DNA of 64,000 bases, from NCBI GenBank assembly GCA_965242605.1, contig CBDESS010000001.1:1054001-1118000 (forward strand), read 5' to 3'. Position 1 is the first letter of the stretch; the number at the start of each line of letters is the position of its first letter. The notes beneath the pieces are model-generated. The model was not told the DNA's origin, ran no database searches, and saw only the letters and a list, made by a program, of their open reading frames with translations. The position numbers were made by a program, and so were the translations under genes. This DNA comes from JAAXHF01 sp965242605 (GTDB lineage: Bacteria > Desulfobacterota > Binatia > Bin18). Below are positions 1-7,071 of this stretch, piece by piece.

Positions 1-206
1 GCCTTGGCCATTTCGCCGCCCATCGCGTCAATCTCTCGTACCAGATGACTCTTACCGATCCCGCCAATAGCGGGATTACACGACATCTGTCCGACATGGT
101 CAAGGTTGAGCGTCAACATCAGCGTTTTTGCCCCTAAACGGGCGCTGGCAAGCACTGCCTCAATCCCGGCGTGGCCGGCACCAACGACGATCACATCATA
201 GTCCAT
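1..206 (-). CDS. mnmG: MnmG (GidA) tRNA uridine-modification enzyme, N-terminal fragment
   Basis: The first 68 residues of MnmG, which together with MnmE makes the 5-carboxymethylaminomethyl modification of the tRNA wobble uridine. The protein starts MDYDVIVVGAGHAGIEA, an FAD-binding Rossmann motif, and continues with the conserved MSCNPAIGGIGKSHLVREID segment. The start codon at 206 lies one base past the mnmE stop, so the two partner genes are cotranscribed. The gene runs off the left edge of the window. Confidence 0.93.
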   Translation of the reverse strand, partial: MDYDVIVVGAGHAGIEAVLASARLGAKTLMLTLNLDHVGQMSCNPAIGGIGKSHLVREIDAMGGEMAK

Positions 207-207
207 C

Positions 208-1740
208 TTACTTCCCAATGCAGAATTCGCCAAAGACGCGGTCCAGAATATCCTCACTGCTCACCTGGCCGGTGATTTCTCCAATCTGGTCCAGAGCCGA
301 CCGCAGGTCCACAGCCACCAGGTCAAGCGTAAGTCCGGCACTCAGACCCTCAAGCGCAATTGTAAGATGCTGCTCGGCTTTTATCAACGCGTCTCGATGA
401 CGGAGACGGGTGACAACAACGCCGTGTCCAGCCTCGGCCAGCCCGTCTTGTCCCTCCCCTGCATTCGGGTAGGGGCAAGGAGGGGGATTGCCGAAAACCA
501 GAGCCGTAATTGCGTCCGCTAAGCGGTCCAAACCACTTCCGGTTTGGGCCGAGATGGCGACCGATGGTCCAGCCCCCAGCCACGTCTCAAGCTCAGCCGC
601 AGTCGTCAAAGACGAACCGTCCTCTCTTCCTCTTTCCCAATGGTCAGGACGAGATGTCTTTTCGGTCAGCAGATCGATTTTATTGAGAACAGGAACGATC
701 CGCTTGCCGCTGATATAGTCACAAACTCTTTTGTCTTCGGCATCAAAAGGACGGCTGGCGTCAAACACGGCCAGCACCAGCTCGGCCTGGGCGATCCCGG
801 TCCGGGTCCGGTCGATACCCATCCGCTCCACCTCGTCCCGACTGGTACGGAGGCCAGCCGTATCCCAGACTATCAACGGAATATCACCAATAGTGACTGT
901 CTCCTCCAGCGTATCGCGCGTGGTACCCGGCACCGGGGCGACAATAGCCCGGTCCGTCCCGGTCAGGGCGTTCAACAGACTGGACTTGCCAACGTTGGGC
1001 TTGCCGACGATGACCGTCCGCACCCCGTCTCGATAGACCTTACCTCGGGTAAAGCTGGCGTGCAGTCGGCCGACCGCCTCAATCAGCTCGGACAGGTCAC
1101 GGCCGAACTCGTCTTGGCTGCGGGCCGGAATGTCCTCTTCTGGAAAATCGAGAAACGCCTCAAGATGAGCGGTCAGGCCGAGCAGTCGCTCCCGCAGTCG
1201 ACCGCACTGTTCGGACAAACGGCCCGACACCTGCTCCCAGGCCAGCCGCAAACCACCTGCGCTCTTCGCCTGTATCAGGTCAAGGACTGCCTCGGCCTGC
1301 GACAGATCGAGCCGCCCGTTCAGGAAGGCCCGTTTGGTGAACTCCCCGGGCAGCGCCAGACGCGCCCCATGTTTGAGCACGACTTCCAAAATCCGTCGAA
1401 CGAGAAAGCTGCCGCCGTGGCACTGGAGCTCGGCCACATCTTCCCCGGTATAACTGTGGGGAGCGCGCATAAGCGCCAGCAGCGCTTGGTCAAGGGGCTG
1501 ACCCGTCAGCGGATCGATCACCCGTCCCAGATAGAGGTGGTGGGAGTGAAAGATGAATCGTCCCCCCTGCCTCTTTCCCGACGGTTGGGACGCTCCGTCT
1601 TTGAGGTGGTCCCGGGGCTGACCGGGTTGGAAAACTGCCCGGGCGAGGGCTTCAGCCCGCTCCCCGCTGATACGGACAATCGCCACCCCACCAGAACCGG
1701 GCGGAGTGGCAATCGCCGCTATCGTGTCGTGTTCGTACAC
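208..1740 (-). CDS. mnmE: MnmE (TrmE) tRNA modification GTPase with three in-frame insertions
   Basis: GTPase partner of MnmG in wobble-uridine modification. The G domain shows G1 GKPNVGKSS, G2 TTRDT, G3 DTAG and G4 NKID, and the protein ends in the CIGK motif that carries the catalytic Cys. At 510 aa it is about 55 residues longer than usual. The excess is accounted for by two 19-codon palindromic repeats (about residues 46-65 and 360-378) and a GC-rich hairpin insert (about residues 419-432). The first lies in the N-terminal domain, the second just after NKID in the G domain, the third in the C-terminal helical domain. All keep the frame and avoid the catalytic motifs, so the protein is probably functional. 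It starts 8 bases after the jag stop. Confidence 0.96.
   Translation of the reverse strand: MYEHDTIAAIATPPGSGGVAIVRISGERAEALARAVFQPGQPRDHLKDGASQPSGKRQGGRFIFHSHHLYLGRVIDPLTGQPLDQALLALMRAPHSYTGEDVAELQCHGGSFLVRRILEVVLKHGARLALPGEFTKRAFLNGRLDLSQAEAVLDLIQAKSAGGLRLAWEQVSGRLSEQCGRLRERLLGLTAHLEAFLDFPEEDIPARSQDEFGRDLSELIEAVGRLHASFTRGKVYRDGVRTVIVGKPNVGKSSLLNALTGTDRAIVAPVPGTTRDTLEETVTIGDIPLIVWDTAGLRTSRDEVERMGIDRTRTGIAQAELVLAVFDASRPFDAEDKRVCDYISGKRIVPVLNKIDLLTEKTSRPDHWERGREDGSSLTTAAELETWLGAGPSVAISAQTGSGLDRLADAITALVFGNPPPCPYPNAGEGQDGLAEAGHGVVVTRLRHRDALIKAEQHLTIALEGLSAGLTLDLVAVDLRSALDQIGEITGQVSSEDILDRVFGEFCIGK
447..485. repeat. GC-rich palindromic insert in mnmE (type II)
   Basis: An imperfect inverted repeat centred on GCATTCGGG with C-rich left and G-rich right arms (CCCTCC pairs with GGAGGG, CCCCT with AGGGG). 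It encodes about 14 proline/glycine-rich residues where other MnmE proteins have a short linker. A similar hairpin with the same GCATTCGGG centre lies in jag at about 2545-2583. This is distinct from the 57-bp family. Confidence 0.45.
607..663 (-). repeat. 57-bp in-frame palindromic element, copy A (mnmE)
   Basis: Exactly 57 bases (19 codons). The arms CAAAGAC and GTCTTTTC, then CGTCCT and AGGACG, are inverted around a pyrimidine-rich stretch (CTCTTCCTCTTTCCC). It is read in MnmE as EKTSRPDHWERGREDGSSL, in the same reading frame as the copies in jag, gpsA and rlmD. It lies right after the G4 motif NKID, in a surface-loop position of the G domain. Confidence 0.85.
1548..1604 (-). repeat. 57-bp in-frame palindromic element, copy B (mnmE)
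   Basis: Same length and gap-free alignment with the other copies. The left arm GAAAGATGAATCGTCCC pairs imperfectly with GGGACGCTCCGTCTTTG. It is translated in a different frame from copy A, giving LKDGASQPSGKRQGGRFIF. In copy A's frame it would read KTERPNRRERGRGDDSSF. The element can therefore be accepted in more than one reading frame. Confidence 0.82.
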
Positions 1741-1748
1741 CCACCTTC

Positions 1749-2786
1749 TTACTCGGCTGACGCCGCGCGACGCGCCCCTGTTTCGGGAACGATGCTCAGC
1801 CGCCGCAGGTAGCCTCGGCCCAGACTTTGTGTTGTCACCAGCGGGTCGCCTTCCAGGGCCAGATGGATAATACGCCGGTCGCGCGGATTGAGCGGACTCA
1901 GGGTCGCCGTCCGCCGCCGCCGCTTGGCCCGCTCGCCCAGGCGCATGGCCAAACTCTCTAAATTCTGGCGTCGCCGTTCGTGGTAGCCGGCCGCGTCAAG
2001 CAGCACATGGGCGAAAGCCGCCTCATCCTCTCCGCCTTCTTGCGAATGCTGAGAACGAGGCGTCTTTTCGGTGTCGTTATGTTTGATGAGGATACGATTC
2101 AGCACATACTCCAGGGCGTCGAGGGTCTGGCCCTTGCGTCCGATGAGCAGCCCGTCGCTGACATCCTCGAAATTGAGCACCACCTCGTTGTTGCGGACGG
2201 AAGACGACACATCCGTCTGCATGTCCATATGGGCGAAGATTTCCTGGAGCAACTGGCAGGCTCGGGCGACGAACTCGGGCGACGGAGTAGCGTCCCGGTC
2301 TGATTCCCGTACAGGTTCGGCGCGGTATTCCGTTACCGTGCGGCCCGACGGAACATAGGGATCGACTGCGGATTTTTCTGCTCTGGCAGGTGGATGCTGT
2401 TCATGTTCTTCCTGCCAATCAGGAGAATCTGATGAATCTGCGGGCTGAGTCTGTGGGCTCTTTTGCCGGGTCTCCCGCCGGGCCGGGCTGTCTTTTGATT
2501 TTCTTGGGCTTTTTTGATTTCTCTGGGCGGGTGCTGGCTTCCTCCTCCTTTCCCCCGCCGCATTCGGGGGTGAGGACGGGGTGCGCAGGCTGACCCGCAC
2601 CCGGGCTCTTTTGCCGCCAATGCCGAGAAAGCCTTTGGTCGGCTGTGACAGAATCTCGATCTCGGCCTGCTCCCGCTCCACACCGAGCTGCCTGAGGGCA
2701 ACAGCGACGGCTTCTTCAACCGTCCGTCCTTCAACGAGCTCTGATTGTCTTGACTCTTCTGATTGGGCCGAGGGGGGTCTTTTCAT
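1749..2786 (-). CDS. jag: Jag / KhpB-like RNA-binding protein
   Basis: Cytoplasmic RNA-binding protein usually encoded beside yidC. An N-terminal Jag domain (EGRTVEEAVAVALRQLG, then QPTKGFLGIGGKRARVRV) is followed by a long, acidic and Ser/Pro-rich linker. A KH domain with LIGRKGQTLDALEYVLNRIL and an R3H domain ending near LVTTQSLGRGYLRRLSIVP follow. I chose the ATG at 2786 because GGAGGA lies just upstream. An earlier in-frame ATG at 2834 overlaps the yidC stop (ATGA) but has no comparable ribosome site. A palindromic element (residues 240-258) separates KH from R3H, and a GC-rich hairpin insert lies in the linker. 345 aa. Confidence 0.93.
   Translation of the reverse strand: MKRPPSAQSEESRQSELVEGRTVEEAVAVALRQLGVEREQAEIEILSQPTKGFLGIGGKRARVRVSLRTPSSPPNAAGERRRKPAPAQRNQKSPRKSKDSPARRETRQKSPQTQPADSSDSPDWQEEHEQHPPARAEKSAVDPYVPSGRTVTEYRAEPVRESDRDATPSPEFVARACQLLQEIFAHMDMQTDVSSSVRNNEVVLNFEDVSDGLLIGRKGQTLDALEYVLNRILIKHNDTEKTPRSQHSQEGGEDEAAFAHVLLDAAGYHERRRQNLESLAMRLGERAKRRRRTATLSPLNPRDRRIIHLALEGDPLVTTQSLGRGYLRRLSIVPETGARRAASAE
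2013..2069 (-). repeat. 57-bp in-frame palindromic element, copy C (jag)
   Basis: 57 bases. The arms GAAAGCCGCCTCATCCTC and GAGAACGAGGCGTCTTTTC are inverted. The peptide is EKTPRSQHSQEGGEDEAAF, in the same frame as copies A, E and F. Several substitutions occur at mirrored positions in both arms (GCCTC with GAGGC instead of AATCG with CGATT), so the stem has been conserved by paired changes. Confidence 0.82.
2545..2583. repeat. GC-rich hairpin insert in the jag linker (type II)
   Basis: CCCCCG and CGGGGG form a 6-bp stem around CCGCATT, flanked by CCTCCTCC and GAGGACGGGG. It shares the centre GCATTCGGG and the flanking C/G bias with the insert at 447-485 in mnmE. It lies in a non-conserved linker, so an insertion cannot be proved from this sequence alone. 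Confidence 0.35.
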
Positions 2787-2830
2787 TGCATTCCTCCAAT
2801 CAGGGTAATCCTGTACATCCCATAATCCTC

Positions 2831-4522
2831 TCATCCCGAGGCGTGCTGAGTATTATACCAATACTGCTGCGCGACACTCAGCACATTATTCACCAACCAG
2901 TACAGTACCAGGCCAGACGGAAAATTCACAAACATCACGGTGAAGATCACCGGCATCAACATCATCATTTTTTGCTGGACCGGATCTCCGGTCGTCATGG
3001 GTGTCATCCATTGTTGGAGCAGCATGGAGCCGCCCATAAACAAGGTCAAGATGGGCAGCCCAGGGGGGTCAACAAACGGAATCGCCAGGCTGCCCAGGCG
3101 GTCGGGGCTGGACAGGTCGGTGATCCAGCCAAAAAACGGGGCTTGGCGCAACTCAATGGCGTACATCAAGCCCTGGTACAGGCCGATGAAGACCGGAAAT
3201 TGGACTACCATCGGCAGACAGCCGCCCAAGGGGTTGACCTTGTTGCGTTTGTAGAGCGCCATCGTCTCCTGGTTGAGCTTCTGGCGGTCGTCCTTATAGC
3301 GCTCTCTGAGCCGCTCCATTTGGGGTTGCAGCTTTTTCATGGCCGCCATGGACTGAAAGCTCTTATTGCTCAGGGGAAAAAAGACGAGTTTCACCAGGAC
3401 AGTCAACAAAATTATATCAAGCCCATAGTTGCCGGTCAGGCCGTGCGACAGGCGTAACAAAGAGATAAGCGGACGGGCGATAAAATGGAACCAGCCAAAA
3501 TCAATCGCCCGGTCAAAGACCGGATCAACGGCGTTGAGCGCTTGGGTTTCCTTTGGACCAACATACACGGTATAGGAGACACTCTCCAGACCAGCCCAGG
3601 GCAGGGTCAGGATGGTCCGGGCCGTATTATTGACCCGCCTGAAAACGCAGCGGTAATCCTCCCCCTCCAGGGGCATCATGGCGGCCAGGAAGTAGGAGTC
3701 GGCGAAGCCGGCCCAGCGTACCTGGCCCGGTCCAAGGATTTCCGGCTCATCTAATCCAGACGCGCCTTCATAGACGAACTTTCGGCCCACCAGCGCTACC
3801 GGACCATAGGTGGTGTAGAAATCGTCGGTCTGGGTTGGGTCCAGGTTCTCAATCCATACCAGGGAGAGGGCAGAGATGTCCGGCGGAGCTTGCCCGACCT
3901 GAACATCGAGTTGTATGCCGTAGCTGTCCGCCGCAAAGGTGAACACCTTTGCAATCGGCGTTCCGTCGGCCAGGCTGCCGGAAAGACGAATCGTCCTCTC
4001 TTCCTCTCTTCCAACGGTGAGGACGATTTGTCCCTGACCAGGTACGCCCTCAACCGCATAGACAACACCCGTATCATCCAGGCTCCTCCCATTCCCCTCA
4101 AGCCGAACCTTAAGCGGAGCGGTATTCTCAACGCCTTGGCGGATCATTTCCCGGGGTGGGCTGTGCTCACCTGCATCTCCGGGGTAGTCTTTGAGGATCA
4201 GGCTCTTCAGCCGAGCCCCACGCGAGCTCAACACGGCACGATACACGGCATTTTCAACCGTGATTTCCTGTTCTTCAGGCTGGGGAGCAGACTGGGGAGA
4301 TCGAGCGGTGGGCGAGACGCCAGGGCTGGTGCTTTGCGCTCTCAGGGTTTCAGGACTTTCGGAAGGAGTGGCCGAGGCCGGGGTGGGAGACGAGACGGCC
4401 CGTTCGGACGGAACGGGCGGCTCTTGGGGCGGTGGGGGCGGATACAGATAGCCGATCAACTCCTGATAGCCAATCAGAATGATCAGAGAGAGGACGATTG
4501 CGAGCAAGCTCCTTTTATCCAT
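2831..4522 (-). CDS. yidC: YidC membrane protein insertase
   Basis: Inner-membrane insertase acting alone or with SecYEG. There is an N-terminal membrane anchor (SLLAIVLSLIILIGYQELIGYL), a Pro/Ser/Glu-rich linker and a large periplasmic beta domain (about residues 85-340). The conserved insertase core follows, with the cytoplasmic hairpin MAAMKKLQPQMERLRERYKD, then NPLGGCLPMVVQFPVFIGLY and a last membrane segment FPSGLVLYWLVNN. At 563 aa it is the long Gram-negative type. A palindromic element occupies residues 162-181 in the periplasmic domain. rnpA ends 16 bases upstream with no yidD between. The downstream jag frame overlaps the stop. Confidence 0.96.
   Translation of the reverse strand: MDKRSLLAIVLSLIILIGYQELIGYLYPPPPPQEPPVPSERAVSSPTPASATPSESPETLRAQSTSPGVSPTARSPQSAPQPEEQEITVENAVYRAVLSSRGARLKSLILKDYPGDAGEHSPPREMIRQGVENTAPLKVRLEGNGRSLDDTGVVYAVEGVPGQGQIVLTVGREEERTIRLSGSLADGTPIAKVFTFAADSYGIQLDVQVGQAPPDISALSLVWIENLDPTQTDDFYTTYGPVALVGRKFVYEGASGLDEPEILGPGQVRWAGFADSYFLAAMMPLEGEDYRCVFRRVNNTARTILTLPWAGLESVSYTVYVGPKETQALNAVDPVFDRAIDFGWFHFIARPLISLLRLSHGLTGNYGLDIILLTVLVKLVFFPLSNKSFQSMAAMKKLQPQMERLRERYKDDRQKLNQETMALYKRNKVNPLGGCLPMVVQFPVFIGLYQGLMYAIELRQAPFFGWITDLSSPDRLGSLAIPFVDPPGLPILTLFMGGSMLLQQWMTPMTTGDPVQQKMMMLMPVIFTVMFVNFPSGLVLYWLVNNVLSVAQQYWYNTQHASG
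3981..4037 (-). repeat. 57-bp in-frame palindromic element, copy D (yidC)
   Basis: 57 bases. The left arm AAGACGAATCGTCCTC pairs with GAGGACGATTTGTCCC. YidC reads it in the second of the three coding-strand frames, as GQIVLTVGREEERTIRLSG, which resembles a beta strand and turn rather than the hydrophilic peptide of copies A, C, E and F. Confidence 0.82.
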
Positions 4523-4538
4523 AGTGGACTTCAGGGTT

Positions 4539-5108
4539 TCAGGATTTTTGTGAATCTAACGATGATCGCTTCTCGATGAGATGGTCATCATTGTTCAGCC
4601 TGACTGCCCGGCCCAACTCGCAACTGGTCTGGTGGAAGGACAGCCGTTCGGCACCGTGCTTGGGGACGATCAGGATGTCCTGGCTGGGGACGAGGTCGGC
4701 CTGGTGACGGCGAAAAAATTCACGCACCTGTCTCTTTATCCGGTTTCGCATCACCGCATTACCAAAACGGCGGGTGGCTGTAATCCCGAGGCGGGAGCCG
4801 CCGGTCTGTCTCGGTCGTGTCATGACCACGAAATGCGGGGTATGCCGACGCCTGCCCTTCCGCTGAAGAACCACAAACTCACGGCGGACTAAGATACGCG
4901 CCGCTTTTTGGAATGTGGACGGAGCAGACCGCGTGCCTAGCGCCGCGCCTGTTTGGGAGGTATCTGGACACTCAGACGTTTGCGCCCCCTGCTGCGGCGT
5001 CTTCGTATGACGGCGCGGCCGGCCGGTGTGCTCATCCGGCTCAGAAAGCCGTGGGTGCGCTTGCGGCGAATATTGCTCGGTTGGTACGTTCTTTTCATTG
5101 ACCTTCAT
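4539..5108 (-). CDS. rnpA: RNase P protein component with long N-terminal extension overlapping rpmH
   Basis: Protein subunit of RNase P, which matures the 5' end of tRNA. The conserved core is at residues 73-170, with LVRREFVVLQRKG and the RNR signature RFGNAVMRNRIKRQVREF. At 189 aa it is about 70 residues longer than usual. In this frame no ATG, GTG, TTG or CTG occurs between the ATG at 5108 and a GTG at codon 79. That GTG would remove the conserved first helix and its Phe. The extension runs through the whole of rpmH in another frame. AAGGAG lies 16 bases before the ATG, an unusually long spacing, so initiation is likely weak. I infer a Thermus-like nested arrangement. Confidence 0.88.
   Translation of the reverse strand: MKVNEKNVPTEQYSPQAHPRLSEPDEHTGRPRRHTKTPQQGAQTSECPDTSQTGAALGTRSAPSTFQKAARILVRREFVVLQRKGRRRHTPHFVVMTRPRQTGGSRLGITATRRFGNAVMRNRIKRQVREFFRRHQADLVPSQDILIVPKHGAERLSFHQTSCELGRAVRLNNDDHLIEKRSSLDSQKS
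4937..5098 (-). CDS. rpmH: Ribosomal protein bL34, nested inside rnpA
   Basis: 53-aa bL34 of the large ribosomal subunit. The sequence begins MKRTYQPSNIRRKRTHGF and continues with the usual SRMSTPAGRAVIRRRRSRGR and KRLS. The ATG lies 10 bases downstream of the rnpA ATG. AAGG just before it (inside the first rnpA codons) can serve as ribosome site. The whole gene lies within rnpA in a different frame, so both proteins are encoded by the same 162 bases. The C-terminal tail VQIPPKQARR is slightly longer than in most L34 proteins. Confidence 0.95.
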   Translation of the reverse strand: MKRTYQPSNIRRKRTHGFLSRMSTPAGRAVIRRRRSRGRKRLSVQIPPKQARR

Positions 5109-5146
5109 CGCCGGGAAGCGTGATCTCCTTCCTCACCTCTCTTTGT

Positions 5147-5172
5147 CATCACACATCCGTACAGGTGTGATG
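5147..5172. promoter_or_regulatory. Inverted repeat upstream of rpmH/rnpA
   Basis: CATCACAC and GTGTGATG form a perfect 8-bp inverted repeat with a 10-base loop between the gpsA stop and the rpmH/rnpA start. No T-run follows on the minus strand, so an operator or RNA leader hairpin is as likely as a terminator. Confidence 0.4.
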
Positions 5173-5192
5173 CAAGCGGGAAGGCTGCTATC

Positions 5193-6275
5193 TCACCATA
5201 GCGGGCCAGGGTTGTCAATTTCGGGCTTCATCTCGCGCCCGAGCAGGGCGGCAGCCACCTCGCGGGCAGATTGGTGGTGATACAGTAAGGCGTGGACCTG
5301 CTCAACAATCGGCATCTCAACATCGCAGCGTTGGGCCAGAGCAAAGAGAGAGCGACTCGTCCGCACTCCCTCGGCCACAGTTGTCATACTGTTCAGAATA
5401 TCCCTGATCGGTTCGCCTTTGCCAAGACGGACACCAACCCGGTAGTTTCGACTCAGCGTGCTGGTACAGGTGAGGACTAAATCTCCCAGGCCGGACAGAC
5501 CGGATAAGGTCTGGGGCAGCCCACCCATCCACTCGGCCAAACGTGTAATTTCAACCAGGCCTCGGGTAATCAGCGCCGCGCGGGCGCTCTGACCATAGCC
5601 CAGGCCGTCGCTGACTCCAGCCGCCAGGGCAATGACATTCTTGGCCGCCCCGCCAATCTCTACCCCGGTCACATCGGTCGTGGTGTAGACCCGGAACCGG
5701 GCCAAAGCTGCATCGTCCTCTCTTCCTCCTTGCGAATGGGGAGGAGGACGCCTCGTCGTTGCAAAGACCTGCTGGACTTCTTGGGCCAAGGCTTGATCCG
5801 CAGCGGCGACGGTGACTGCCGTTGGCAAGCCACGCACCACATCAGCCGCAAAGCTGGGACCGGAGAGGACGGCCAGACGTGCCTGCACCTCGGGTCCCAC
5901 CACCTCTTTGAGCACGCCGCTCATTGTCAGCAAGGTCTCTTCTTCAACACCTTTACTGGTACTGACCAAGACCGGAGTGGCCGAGGCGGGACAAGCGAAC
6001 GGAACCAGCTCGGACACCACCTCGCGCAGGGTCTGAGAAGGAACGGCGAGCACCAGCAGCTCTTTTTCCGCAGCCGCCTCAGCCAGAGAAGCGCTGGCGG
6101 TCAAACCTGCGGGAAGCCGAATTCCGGGCAAATAGCGCGTGTTTTCGCCGGTCTTTTGCAGGTCGGTGCACAGCTCAGGCTTGCGCACCCACAGGCACAC
6201 CGCGTGGCCGGCCTTGGTCAGCAAGGCCGCCAGCGCCGTTCCCCATCCACCCGCGCCGATGACACCAATCCGCAT
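5193..6275 (-). CDS. gpsA: Glycerol-3-phosphate dehydrogenase [NAD(P)+]
   Basis: Reduces dihydroxyacetone phosphate to sn-glycerol 3-phosphate for phospholipid synthesis. The N-terminal nucleotide-binding motif is GVIGAGGWGTALA, followed by STSKGVEEETL, LSGPSFAADV, GGAAKNVIALAAGVSDGLG with the catalytic Lys, and GLSGLGDLVLTC. At 360 aa it is about 20 residues longer than usual because of an in-frame palindromic element (residues 172-191) just before the conserved FRVYTTTDVTGVE. It starts 9 bases after the pgeF stop, so it probably belongs to the rlmD-pgeF-gpsA unit. Confidence 0.96.
   Translation of the reverse strand: MRIGVIGAGGWGTALAALLTKAGHAVCLWVRKPELCTDLQKTGENTRYLPGIRLPAGLTASASLAEAAAEKELLVLAVPSQTLREVVSELVPFACPASATPVLVSTSKGVEEETLLTMSGVLKEVVGPEVQARLAVLSGPSFAADVVRGLPTAVTVAAADQALAQEVQQVFATTRRPPPHSQGGREDDAALARFRVYTTTDVTGVEIGGAAKNVIALAAGVSDGLGYGQSARAALITRGLVEITRLAEWMGGLPQTLSGLSGLGDLVLTCTSTLSRNYRVGVRLGKGEPIRDILNSMTTVAEGVRTSRSLFALAQRCDVEMPIVEQVHALLYHHQSAREVAAALLGREMKPEIDNPGPLW
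5703..5762 (-). repeat. 60-bp in-frame palindromic element, copy E (gpsA)
   Basis: Same family with one 3-base insertion near the centre, so 60 bases (20 codons). The inner stem GTCCTCCTCC pairs with GGAGGA and GAGGAC. It is read in the copy-A frame as TRRPPPHSQGGREDDAAL. It sits exactly before the FRVY strand of GpsA, where other GpsA proteins have only a few residues. Confidence 0.83.
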
Positions 6276-6284
6276 GACGGGCTC

Positions 6285-7070
6285 TTATGTTTGCGCGCGC
6301 CAGCCAATGACGCTCACCTGACGGCCAGCGCGCGCCCCTTCCCTGCGATACGAGGCCAGCGACGCTCCTGAACAAAACGTACACGGCCCAACGTGTTGTA
6401 TCCGCTGGGGAGCAACGCCAAGCTGTTCACACCGCAGGCGGTTGACCAAGCGTAAATCCAGGAAGCCGGTGTCACCCTTCGGCCGCCAGGCAAGCCGACC
6501 CAGACCAGGATTGGCTGGATTGCCGGATTGACTCTGGACTGCTGTTTCCACGGTGAACCCCTGAGCATATCGCAATCCTGTAATCCTGGTCCACACGGCT
6601 TCGCCGATAGCGCGGCCAACTTCGTAACAGCAGCCGTCAATAGACGGACCCAAGGCGACCAGCAGGTCGGCGGGAGGGACGCCCCAGTCCGTTTTCAGGG
6701 ACTGGACAGCGCGGCCACAGATATCTTTGGCCGTTCCCCGCCAGCCGGCGTGCAGGGCGGCAATCATGCGGTATCGGGGGGCAACCATCAGGACAGGCAC
6801 GCAGTCCGCGGTGGTAATGCCCAACAGCTCACCAGCTTCGACGCTCAGCATCCCATCCGCCTCGGAGCACTCTGTCTTGTGGCTGACAACCCGAATTTCG
6901 TTGCCGTGTACCTGTTTGAGCGTGTGCAGCGGAAGCCGGGCACACGACAGGGCAGACAAGGCCGCCGCCTGATCGTCTATTCGACCGGAAAAACCGTGAA
7001 TGAGATGAGGAATCTGATCCCAGCCGGTTGCAGTATACCACACGGACGACCACCTCAGATTTGCATGCAC
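6285..7070 (-). CDS. pgeF: PgeF/YfiH family (DUF152) multicopper polyphenol oxidase-like protein
   Basis: Purine nucleoside phosphorylase / peptidoglycan-editing factor family. The zinc-binding motifs are KQVHGNEIRVV, TTADCVPVLMV, ALHAGWRGTAKDI and the C-terminal CTFCSGASLASYRREG. The length of 261 aa exceeds the family norm by about 25. The excess coincides with an inverted repeat at 6503-6591 (residues 160-190) before the conserved FLDLRLVNRLRCEQLGV. The assigned start is a GTG one base after the rlmD stop, and a short internal start cannot be excluded. Confidence 0.9.
   Translation of the reverse strand: MHANLRWSSVWYTATGWDQIPHLIHGFSGRIDDQAAALSALSCARLPLHTLKQVHGNEIRVVSHKTECSEADGMLSVEAGELLGITTADCVPVLMVAPRYRMIAALHAGWRGTAKDICGRAVQSLKTDWGVPPADLLVALGPSIDGCCYEVGRAIGEAVWTRITGLRYAQGFTVETAVQSQSGNPANPGLGRLAWRPKGDTGFLDLRLVNRLRCEQLGVAPQRIQHVGPCTFCSGASLASYRREGARAGRQVSVIGWRAQT
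6503..6591. repeat. 89-bp inverted-repeat insert in pgeF
   Basis: The ends GACCAGGATT and AATCCTGGTC are perfect inverted repeats. Inside them GGATTGC and GCAATCC also pair with a short bulge. The segment encodes about 28 residues that PgeF relatives lack, in a loop before FLDLR. The sequence is unrelated to the 57-bp family. Confidence 0.55.
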
Positions 7071-7071
7071 A

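Noticed and set aside
2786..2834. AATCC/CAGG-rich short repeats around the jag start and near 4530
   Set aside because: Low-complexity similarity only; too short and variable to define an element.
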